From the NCBI GenBank assembly GCA_937967875.1, contig CALBTQ010000694.1, positions 1 to 5,148 on the forward strand: a DNA stretch of 5,148 nt. Direction: 5' to 3'. Every line of letters begins with the position of its first letter. Positions within the stretch are counted from its first letter, which is position 1. The translations under genes and the position numbers were made by a program. Below are positions 1 to 5,118 of the stretch, piece after piece. The stretch comes from an uncultured Pseudomonadota bacterium (GTDB taxonomy: Bacteria; Lernaellota; Lernaellaia; Lernaellales; Lernaellaceae). The notes under the pieces were generated by a model that was not told the origin of the DNA, ran no database searches, and worked only from the letters and a program-made list of their open reading frames with translations.

Positions 1-2
1 TG

Positions 3-995
3 GCGCCGTTCGATCATCCGCCCTATGCGCCCGCCGAACCGGTGGCCGTGGTGATTCCGGCGTACAACAACGCCGCGACGATCGCCCGGTGCATCGAATC
101 GTTGCGCGCGCAGGAAGGCGTGGCGACGGCAATCGTCGTGGTCGACGACGCTTCGACCGACGACACCGCGGCGGTCGCCGAACGAACCGGCGCGAGGGTG
201 ATTCGCCGCGCGACCAACGGCGGTCCGGCGGCGGCGCGCAACCAAGGCGCGCGGGAGACGAGCGGCGACGTGCTGTTTTTCGCCGAGGCCGACGGATACT
301 ACGCGCCGGACTATCTGCGCGTGTGTTTGCGTGCATTGGGCGACGAGCGCGTCGGCGCGTCGCTGGCGCTGGGCGTGCGCGGCTGGACCGAGCGCGACAA
401 CGTCGTCGTGCGGTTGAGCGACGCGCAGTGGATCGTCAACCATTCGCTGGTCGCCGCCGGGCAGCGGGGCACCGGCGCGTGGTGCTACCGGCGCGAGGTG
501 TTCCAACGGCTCGGCGGTTTCGACGAAACGCGGCTGTACGGCGAGGACGTCGACCTGGCGCGGCGGGTGGAAACGCTTGGGCTGCGCACCGGCGTCGCCG
601 GCTGGTCGGTGCTCTACCACCGCAACCCCGATACGCTGCGGCTCTGGTGGCGACGCGCTTACTGGGGCGCGACGCGCGACGGGCAAACCGAGACAATCAC
701 CGCGCGGCGTGCGTTGTCGCAATTGATGAAAACGATGATCTTGATGTTTCCGCCGATCGGCGTCGCGCTTGCGCTGCTTCATCACTGGTGGTGGATTGCG
801 CCCGCGTTGGCGGTCGTCATTGCGCCGGCGCTGGAGGATCGGCAGATCCGTCGCGCGCAACTGTACCTTTGGCGCACGCGCCGTTGGCTGACTCTAACGG
901 CCGTTCCGGGATTAATGTGGTTGCGGCGCTTGGCCTTCGCTACCGGTCGCCTGCAGGGCTGGCTGCATAAAAAAGACCTCGGACAGCGTGTGTAG
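3..995 (+). CDS. Family 2 glycosyltransferase (GT-A fold) with C-terminal membrane segment, 5' end outside the window
   Basis: Predicted to transfer a sugar from a nucleotide-sugar donor at the cytoplasmic face of the inner membrane, as in surface polysaccharide or glycolipid assembly; the substrate cannot be read. Residues are numbered from the GTG at 42. The GT2 signature VVIPAYNN is at 3-10, VVDDASTDD at 33-41, and NGGPAAARNQGA at 59-70. The metal-site segment reads FFAEADG (79-85), so the usual DxD is E82-A-D84. GGFDE (158-162) and the catalytic-base region YGEDVDLARR (166-175) follow. Residues about 229-262 are hydrophobic and Trp-rich and probably membrane-bound. The frame is open leftwards to the window edge with plausible coding (APFDHPPYAPAEP before the GTG), and there is no ribosome site before GTG 42, so the true start is probably upstream. 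The last 84 bases overlap the convergent TetR gene, and the final residues (about WLHKKDLGQRV) may be read-through into the neighbour's DNA. The family is firm; the exact role is unknown. Confidence 0.9.
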   Translation, partial: APFDHPPYAPAEPVAVVIPAYNNAATIARCIESLRAQEGVATAIVVVDDASTDDTAAVAERTGARVIRRATNGGPAAARNQGARETSGDVLFFAEADGYYAPDYLRVCLRALGDERVGASLALGVRGWTERDNVVVRLSDAQWIVNHSLVAAGQRGTGAWCYRREVFQRLGGFDETRLYGEDVDLARRVETLGLRTGVAGWSVLYHRNPDTLRLWWRRAYWGATRDGQTETITARRALSQLMKTMILMFPPIGVALALLHHWWWIAPALAVVIAPALEDRQIRRAQLYLWRTRRWLTLTAVPGLMWLRRLAFATGRLQGWLHKKDLGQRV

Positions 996-1568
996 ATCCG
1001 CGGTTGTTTTTTCCGGCGTGCAGATGTCCGGGCACAGATAGCATCCGTATTGAATGCCCAGAATCGCCAGCATCAGCAGGTTGGCCATCGAGTTGGAGTT
1101 GATCTCCCGGCTGATGGTCCGGTTGAGCTGCCCGCGGGCGATGAGCTGTTCCATCAACTGATGCGCGTTATAGAACAAGGACTGCGCCTGCTTTGACAGC
1201 ACGGGAATGGATTGGGGGCCGTCAAGCAGCAAACGCAAGGTGGCGCGCATTTGTTCCGGGTCTGCGGTGTAGTTGTCGGTCCAGAGGCTGATCATTCGTT
1301 TAAGAATGTGGTGCTGATTGCCGTTGTCCATCTCGTAAGAAAGTTCCTGGATCAGGCTCAGGAGGTGGTTTTCGATATAATGTTCCCAGACACCCAGCAG
1401 CAGGTCGGTTTTCGACCCGAAGTAGAAGGCGATCGCGCTGCGATAGACTTTAGCCTTATCCGCCACCATCGATATTGATGTTTTGTGGTAGCCGTATTCA
1501 CCGAATAGGTGTAAAGCGGCTTTGAGGATGTCGGCCCGAGTCTCTTTCCCGTCTCTCCGATTTTGCAT
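912..1568 (-). CDS. TetR/AcrR-family transcriptional repressor
   Basis: A 218-residue dimeric DNA-binding repressor, a normal length for the family. The TetR N-terminal domain is clear: TRADILKAALHLFGEYGYHK (10-29) forms helix 1 and the turn, TSISMVADKAKVYRSAIAFY (30-49) the helix-turn-helix, and FGSKTDLLLGVWE (50-62) the typical 'F.sK..Ll' end. The rest is an alpha-helical ligand and dimerisation domain; the ligand is not predictable. ATG 1568 is chosen because a GGGGGA Shine-Dalgarno (1576-1581) lies 7 bases upstream and the HTH follows at the usual distance. The gene is divergent from the iron-sulfur gene at 1998, so autoregulation plus control of that gene is the likely arrangement. GC is lower than in its neighbours (47-48% in lines 1261-1380 by hand count, though some lines reach 60-65%). 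The native helical domain appears to end near LHTLSEVFFMQ (192-202). The last 16 residues, low in complexity, are read antisense to the glycosyltransferase. Confidence 0.93.
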   Translation of the reverse strand: MQNRRDGKETRADILKAALHLFGEYGYHKTSISMVADKAKVYRSAIAFYFGSKTDLLLGVWEHYIENHLLSLIQELSYEMDNGNQHHILKRMISLWTDNYTADPEQMRATLRLLLDGPQSIPVLSKQAQSLFYNAHQLMEQLIARGQLNRTISREINSNSMANLLMLAILGIQYGCYLCPDICTPEKTTADLHTLSEVFFMQPALQATGSEGQAPQPH

Positions 1569-1575
1569 TCCATGA

Positions 1576-1581
1576 TCCCCC
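1576..1581 (-). promoter_or_regulatory. Ribosome binding site of the TetR gene
   Basis: On the minus strand GGGGGA lies 7 bases before ATG 1568. Another ATG, at 1573, sits between them in a different frame and too close to the site. The site therefore supports 1568 as the start. Confidence 0.6.
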
Positions 1582-1600
1582 GTTACTCATTAGCATAACT

Positions 1601-1629
1601 ATTCTAGAACGAATGTCTGATTGAATCAA
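1601..1629 (-). promoter_or_regulatory. Sigma70-type promoter of the TetR gene
   Basis: On the minus strand a -35 box TTGATT (1624-1629, 4/6 to consensus) and a -10 box TAGAAT (1601-1606, 5/6) are separated by exactly 17 bases. Transcription would start near 1594, giving a leader of about 25 bases that contains the ribosome site. Both boxes lie inside palindromes (TGATTGAATCA at 1618-1628 and TTCTAGAA at 1602-1609), a layout expected for an autorepressed TetR promoter. This is a by-eye prediction. Confidence 0.6.
1618..1628. promoter_or_regulatory. Candidate operator palindrome over the TetR -35 box
   Basis: TGATT-G-AATCA is a perfect 11-base palindrome that covers most of the predicted -35 box of the repressor gene and contains an ATTGAA half-site (1620-1625). 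A regulator bound here would block RNA polymerase. It is short, so the assignment as an operator is tentative. Confidence 0.35.
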
Positions 1630-1794
1630 AATATCCAATTAACATGATATGTATGCTTATGCCTAAAATCGAAAATCTTGTCAAGGGTAAATAGCTAAGA
1701 CATCGAAAAATATTGATCTTTATCTAAAACGACCATTCTGCATACAATTGGAGAAATGGATTTTTAAATTAATTTTTGAATGCAACGCGTCATT

Positions 1795-1812
1795 ATTGAA
1801 CCTTTGTTCAAT
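1795..1812. repeat. Perfect inverted repeat ATTGAAC-CTTT-GTTCAAT
   Basis: Two 7-base arms (1795-1801 and 1806-1812) match perfectly around a 4-base centre. The arms share the ATTGAA/TTCAAT half-site with a second inverted repeat 52 bases to the right. Size and symmetry fit a TetR-family operator. No T-run follows and the stem is AT-rich, so it is a poor terminator. It lies well away from both predicted promoters, so a direct blocking role is not obvious. Confidence 0.45.
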
Positions 1813-1846
1813 GGTTTCTTTAAAGATAAAAACGGCAAAAGAAGTA

Positions 1847-1861
1847 ATTGAAAAATTCAAT
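1847..1861. repeat. Perfect inverted repeat ATTGAA-AAA-TTCAAT
   Basis: Arms at 1847-1852 and 1856-1861 flank three bases. The half-sites are identical to those of the repeat at 1795-1812, but the gap is 3 rather than 6 bases, so one protein may not bind both alike. It sits about 55 bases upstream of the -35 box of the iron-sulfur gene, where an upstream operator or activator site could lie. Confidence 0.4.
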
Positions 1862-1913
1862 AATAAATAATAATTCCAAGGTGATCCCGTGTCGGTGGGC
1901 GATTATTTTTATG

Positions 1914-1942
1914 CAGACAATATACAATGATTTCTCTATAAT
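1914..1942 (+). promoter_or_regulatory. Sigma70-type promoter of the iron-sulfur protein gene
   Basis: A perfect -10 box TATAAT (1937-1942) lies 17 bases after CAGACA (1914-1919, 4/6 to TTGACA). Transcription would start near 1949 and leave a leader of about 49 bases that contains a hairpin-forming palindrome and a strong Shine-Dalgarno. It faces away from the TetR promoter about 300 bases to its left. Confidence 0.6.
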
Positions 1943-1964
1943 ATGCTTTGGGATTGTCCATGTA

Positions 1965-1984
1965 ATATGTTAGTCGAAACATAT
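1965..1984. promoter_or_regulatory. Imperfect 20-base palindrome in the leader, candidate operator
   Basis: ATATGTT (1965-1971) and AACATAT (1978-1984) are perfect inverted 7-base arms around a 6-base centre. They lie between the predicted transcription start and the Shine-Dalgarno. The length is typical of a TetR-family operator, and a protein bound here would act as a downstream roadblock. As RNA the arms would form a weak AU hairpin beside the ribosome site. The ATAT/ACAT theme also appears in ACATGATATGT at 1642-1652. Confidence 0.4.
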
Positions 1985-1986
1985 AT

Positions 1987-1993
1987 AAGGAGG
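1987..1993 (+). promoter_or_regulatory. Strong ribosome binding site of the iron-sulfur gene
   Basis: AAGGAGG lies 4 bases before ATG 1998, which fixes this start. The spacing is slightly short but the complementarity to 16S rRNA is near complete. Confidence 0.8.
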
Positions 1994-1997
1994 ATCG

Positions 1998-3152
1998 ATG
2001 CGCCAACCCTGCCGACGTTGCGGGCAATGCTTGAGCCGTTGCATCTACCTGCGCCTGACGCCGCAAGAGGCGGCGATCGAGATGCGGCGACTCGACGAGG
2101 GACGCGAGACGCCGCACCTGACGGCGCATTGCATCTCGTGTTCGGCCTGTAACGCCTTCTGCCCGCACGGCGCCGATCCCTACGGGCGCATTCTGGAGCG
2201 ATGGTACGCCGACTACCTGCGCGACGGTCTGCCCGCGCGCGCTAAATATTTAATGCCTACCGAGGCCAAGACGTTTCGTTCCGACATCGTGCGCCGTCTG
2301 CCCGCCGACGAACGCGCACTGGTGGAGCAATGGGCGGCCAACGAGCCGCGCGGCGTCACGCTGTACCCGGGCTGCAACCTGATCAGCAGCGCGTACCTGA
2401 CGCAGTCGGGCGTGTTCGACGACCTGACCGTCGCGGGCAGCTTGGATGTGTGCTGCGGCGAAATGTACTACCGCATGGGCCTGTTCGATCAGGCGCGGCT
2501 GTGCGCCGAGCGCGTGGCGGAGTATTACGCCGGTCGCGACGTCGAGTGCCTGGTGATGATCTGCCCCGCCGGCTACAATATGTTTAAAAACGTTTATCCC
2601 GAGCGCTTCAACGTGCGACTCGATTTTGAGCTGACGTTCGTCACCGAGTATCTCAACGAACGGCTCGACAGCGGCGCGTTGACGGTGACGGCTCCGTTGC
2701 GCCGCAAGGTGGTGATGCACGACAGTTGCCACGCGCGGCTGTTGGGCGGCGGATTTATGGACGATGTGCGTGCGTTGCTGCACCGCCTGGGCGCGGAAAC
2801 GACCGAGGCGCGCTATCAGCGCGAAGAGGGATTGTGTTGCGGCATCGCGGCCGCCGCGCCGCGCCAATCGCCCTTCGACCTGGCGCGGGTGGCGTTGTGG
2901 GCGCATCGCGAATACGCCAAGACGAGCGGCGAGCAGGTGGCGACCTATTGCACCGGCTGCTATCTGACGTTGGGGATGCTGCGTCCGCCGGCGATCGGTC
3001 TGCCGGTCACGCATCTGCTGGCGCTGGTCGCCGAGGCGATCGGCCGGCCGGTGGCGGACCGTCTGGGGCCGCGCACGCGCTCGATGTTCACCGGCGTGGC
3101 GTTAAACGCGCTGCCCAAATTGATGTCGCGCAAACGCTTCTACGTGCGGTGA
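1998..3152 (+). CDS. CCG-domain iron-sulfur oxidoreductase subunit (HdrD/GlpC/GlcF/LutA class)
   Basis: A soluble electron-transfer protein of 384 residues. Two ferredoxin-type cysteine sets come first: C5, C8, C11, C15 and C45, C48, C51, C55 (CxxCxxCxxxC each), predicted to hold two [4Fe-4S] cubanes. Two CCG domains follow. The first has C126 (YPGC), C152-C153-G154 and C189, but the last CxxC reads C189-P-A-G192, so its second Cys is missing. The second is complete: C244 (HDSC), C280-C281-G282 and C318-T-G-C321. In the heterodisulfide reductase family such domains bind non-cubane clusters or active-site thiols. The start is fixed by AAGGAGG at 1987-1993. Related proteins work with a flavin dehydrogenase (GlcD, GlpA, LutB) or a membrane cytochrome, but none is encoded in this window: the gene appears monocistronic, divergent from a TetR repressor and convergent with a lipoprotein gene 3 bases away. 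The class is firm; substrate and partner are unknown. Confidence 0.92.
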   Translation: MRQPCRRCGQCLSRCIYLRLTPQEAAIEMRRLDEGRETPHLTAHCISCSACNAFCPHGADPYGRILERWYADYLRDGLPARAKYLMPTEAKTFRSDIVRRLPADERALVEQWAANEPRGVTLYPGCNLISSAYLTQSGVFDDLTVAGSLDVCCGEMYYRMGLFDQARLCAERVAEYYAGRDVECLVMICPAGYNMFKNVYPERFNVRLDFELTFVTEYLNERLDSGALTVTAPLRRKVVMHDSCHARLLGGGFMDDVRALLHRLGAETTEARYQREEGLCCGIAAAAPRQSPFDLARVALWAHREYAKTSGEQVATYCTGCYLTLGMLRPPAIGLPVTHLLALVAEAIGRPVADRLGPRTRSMFTGVALNALPKLMSRKRFYVR

Positions 3153-3155
3153 GCG

Positions 3156-3749
3156 TCAATCCGTTTTCGTCCAGCGATCGCCGTTGGAGAATTTCCAATA
3201 CCAGTCGCCGTCGACGTCGCCGAAGCGACCGCCCAGGATTTCGTCTTCGTTCTCGCCGGGCACGTAGCCGATTTCAGTGGCGGCAGTGAACCCTGGATGC
3301 AGTTGGTCGATTCTCGCCGGACGACTTGCGGTTTCGTCGGCAAAGGTCACCCAGACAGGAATGCCCCAATATGCCGAGCAACGCGCATCGTCAATCAAGT
3401 TGGGGAGCGTCCAATAGCCTTCCGGGCGGCAGGTGATTTCGATGGCGCGGCCGTTTTGATCCTCGTAGGCGCCCGTAAAGACGTTCAGGATTTCGTCCAG
3501 CATCGCATAATGCTCGTTGTCGCCCGGGTCGGGCGGCAGGCATTGGTTTTCCGCTTTTGACAGGGAACTCTGCGTACTGCCGTCAAACTCCCAGTTGCAG
3601 TCGCCGGACCAGCCGTTTTGCGGCGTCGCGCCGTTGTCGTCGTCATCGTCGTCATCGTTTCCGTTGCAGGCAATCGCGAAAGTTACGGCAAGAAAAGCAA
3701 AGGCAATCAGCAGCGCCGGGAGCGGTCGATAGGGGAATCGTCCAGACAT
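3156..3749 (-). CDS. Predicted lipoprotein with poly-aspartate linker, function unknown
   Basis: A 197-residue protein with a lipoprotein signal: R4 and R8 in the n-region, a hydrophobic stretch at about 10-27 and lipobox AIA-C28, so Cys28 should be lipidated after cleavage. Asn at +2 does not match the classic inner-membrane Asp signal. Seven consecutive Asp residues (32-38) follow as a flexible acidic linker. The remaining domain is rich in aromatic and acidic residues, has four further Cys (GDC, QC, TC, RC contexts) that could form two disulfides, and ends with FGDVDGDWYWKFSNGDRW, whose D-x-D-x-D spacing recalls calcium loops, though no EF-hand or dockerin can be claimed. The start is supported by AAAGGAGG (3755-3762) 5 bases before ATG 3749. 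It has its own predicted promoter and ends 3 bases from the convergent iron-sulfur gene. I do not recognise the domain; an envelope location is the only confident inference. Confidence 0.85.
   Translation of the reverse strand: MSGRFPYRPLPALLIAFAFLAVTFAIACNGNDDDDDDDNGATPQNGWSGDCNWEFDGSTQSSLSKAENQCLPPDPGDNEHYAMLDEILNVFTGAYEDQNGRAIEITCRPEGYWTLPNLIDDARCSAYWGIPVWVTFADETASRPARIDQLHPGFTAATEIGYVPGENEDEILGGRFGDVDGDWYWKFSNGDRWTKTD
3636..3656 (-). repeat. (GAY)7 trinucleotide tract coding for seven aspartates
   Basis: Seven Asp codons, a mixture of GAC and GAT, encode residues 32-38 of the lipoprotein, directly behind the lipidated cysteine. The mixed codons argue for selection on the amino acids rather than recent slippage, although tract length may vary between strains. 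Confidence 0.75.
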
Positions 3750-3754
3750 GATAA

Positions 3755-3762
3755 CCTCCTTT
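3755..3762 (-). promoter_or_regulatory. Strong ribosome binding site of the lipoprotein gene
   Basis: AAAGGAGG on the minus strand, 5 bases before ATG 3749, is close to the ideal Shine-Dalgarno and decides the start. Confidence 0.85.
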
Positions 3763-3806
3763 CAATAGGCGGCGTCGGAGAAGACGATTTTCATCTTCCC
3801 GCCATC

Positions 3807-3836
3807 ACTCTAGACAGTCGGACAAAGCATAGTCAA
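3807..3836 (-). promoter_or_regulatory. Predicted sigma70-type promoter of the lipoprotein gene
   Basis: On the minus strand TTGACT (3831-3836, 5/6) is followed after 18 bases by TAGAGT (3807-3812, 4/6, keeping the key A2 and T6). Transcription would begin near 3800 and give a leader of about 50 bases. This suggests that the lipoprotein is transcribed separately from the gene upstream at 3894. It is read by eye and moderately convincing. Confidence 0.45.
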
Positions 3837-3893
3837 GCTCTCTCGGGAAAATACACAATGACATAATCATGGCGAAAGGGATCGCCGGCCGGC

Positions 3894-5118
3894 TCAGCGA
3901 TAGATGAACTTGATCGGCGTGTCGGCTTTGATGGTCACTCCGCCCAGGGTGCGCGGAATGACCACGACCGAGTACGGCTGGGTGAGCGACTGGGTGACCA
4001 TCCGGCCGGGTTGCGGCGTCGTTTGCTGCACGGTCACTTCGAGGTGATCGCCGACGAGGGCGACGCGGTCGATGGAGATGGCGAAACCGCCGGTCGAGCG
4101 CAGGCCCATGTACACGGCGATAACGATGTGCTGGTCGAAGTCCAGCGGCGGCAGCGGCGGTTTTTCGATGACGCTCGCGTGCATGTACTGCCAGAGGGTC
4201 GGCCATTTTTCCGCCGTGAGCACCACCACGCGGCCCGGTTTGTGGAAGCCGCTGTGGCGGCCTTCCCAGCGCTGGGTGATGTTCGCGACGATCGCCGCTT
4301 CACCGCCGCCGGCCTGATCGGCCGCTTTCATTTTTTTCTGCCGGCTGAAAAAGCGAATCGACACATCCGGCGCGGCGGGCGCTTCGGCGGGCTTTGTGTT
4401 TTGCTGCTCGGCCACCGTCTCGGCGGCGGCGCCGGTCAACACCGGGCGCCGGTATTCGCGCTCCTCTTCCTCGGCGGCGTAGCGTTCCTCATCGCGGTCG
4501 ACGGCCGCGAGTTCGTCGGTCACCGCCGGCGCGGAATCTTCGCGTTTGGGCTCTGCCGCTTCCGGCGCGGGTGCGACCATGACCGGCGGGGGCGGCAGGA
4601 CGATCGCGGTCGCCGATTCGCTCGGCCCGTAAGCGGCGTTGCGCAGGCCGTTGCCTTCGGCGCTTTTGTGCAGGCCGCCGAGCGCGGACCGCCCGGTTTT
4701 GTTTTCGGCGCGCGTTTTCGCACTTTCCTGCTTGCGGGCCGACACGTCGGTCAGACCGATGTCGACCGCTCCCTTGGCTTTTTCGTCGTCGAAGGCCAGT
4801 TCCTGGAAGGCCAGTTTCGCAGCCGGCTGCGCCACGGTTTCCATGGGCTGATCGGTCACGGTTTCCTTGGCCGCCCGGGGCAGATGGTTGTGCATTTCCA
4901 GGTTGCTGTAGACGGCGACGACAGCGATCAACGCAACGAGGATCGCGGCGGCGGCCGACAGCGGGAAGGAGTCGCGGCCCAGGATCCGGCGGCGGCGCAT
5001 GAAGCGCGGACGGCGCCGGGTGGTGGCGGCGAAGATGTTGTCGGTGAGCACTTCGGGCGCCGGTTCGGGGCGTAGCGTTTCGAGCATGGGCATGAGTTGG
5101 CGCAGCTCCTGGATGGCC
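3894..5118 (-). CDS. Single-pass membrane protein with C-terminal PrcB_C domain, N-terminus cut off by the contig end
   Basis: Residues are numbered from ATG 5093. The C-terminal domain (about 287-393) matches the PrcB_C type: a buried VVVLT start, a hydrophobic strand HIVIAVYMGLRSTGGFAISI with the hallmark TGGF (334-337), a strand LEVTVQQTTPQPG and a final TPIKF. In Treponema denticola PrcB is the lipoprotein partner of the dentilisin protease complex; in other proteins the domain is of unknown role. A helix at about 44-62 follows an Arg-rich stretch (26-40), so the N-terminus should be cytoplasmic and the rest periplasmic. Residues 65-245 are a low-complexity linker with PPPP (167-170) and EEEE (208-211). 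No Cys was seen. The frame stays open upstream of 5093 with plausible residues (AIQELRQLM), and no clear ribosome site precedes 5093, so the true start is probably missing. Topology and the ELRQLMPMLETLRPEPAP-type stretch resemble anti-sigma factors with a cytosolic zinc-finger domain; that is inference only. Bases beyond 5118 are adapter. Confidence 0.8.

Larger units (their letters stand above)
1569..1997. other. AT-rich divergent intergenic region between the repressor and iron-sulfur genes
   Basis: This 429-base stretch holds no credible gene on either strand. By hand count 1621-1980 is 108/360 G+C (30%), against about 70% in sampled lines of the flanking glycosyltransferase and iron-sulfur genes. 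It contains two outward-facing promoters, two inverted repeats of ATTGAA/TTCAAT, smaller palindromes (ACATGATATGT at 1642-1652, CTTGTCAAG at 1677-1685, AAATTAATTT near 1767-1776) and a direct repeat ATCGAAAA (1668-1675 and 1702-1709). It is long for a bacterial divergent spacer and is probably a regulatory region. A small RNA cannot be excluded, but no clear terminator marks one. Confidence 0.7.

Noticed and set aside
42..44. GTG 42 as the true start of the glycosyltransferase
   Set aside because: The frame is open to the window edge with sensible residues and no ribosome site precedes the GTG; it would also place the first beta strand at residue 2.
1212..1478. Plus-strand frame of 88 codons inside the TetR gene
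   Set aside because: Antisense to a well-supported TetR coding region, with no domain.
1358..1573. ATG at 1573 as an alternative start
   Set aside because: It is in another frame, only 2 bases from the ribosome site, and the product lacks the TetR helix-turn-helix.
1804..1832. TTGTTC-N17-TAAAAA as a further plus-strand promoter in the spacer
   Set aside because: The -10 match is poor, AT-rich DNA yields such matches by chance, and a better promoter lies nearer the gene.
1569..1997. Phage attachment site or insertion sequence remnant in the AT-rich region
   Set aside because: No transposase or integrase fragment, no tRNA and no terminal repeats or target duplication could be seen.
1857..2168. 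Minus-strand frame of 103 codons reaching from the iron-sulfur gene into the AT-rich spacer
   Set aside because: Half of it is antisense to the ferredoxin motifs and the other half is translated promoter DNA; no ribosome site or family resemblance.
3871..3886. Hairpin GGCGA-N6-TCGCC just after the PrcB_C stop as a terminator
   Set aside because: Only five base pairs, and no T-run follows on the minus strand; too weak to annotate.
4011..5075. Long 354-codon plus-strand reading frame opposite the PrcB_C gene
   Set aside because: It is a GC-rich antisense shadow: composition is Arg/Gly/His-heavy and domain-free, while the minus-strand frame has a recognisable domain and a membrane helix.
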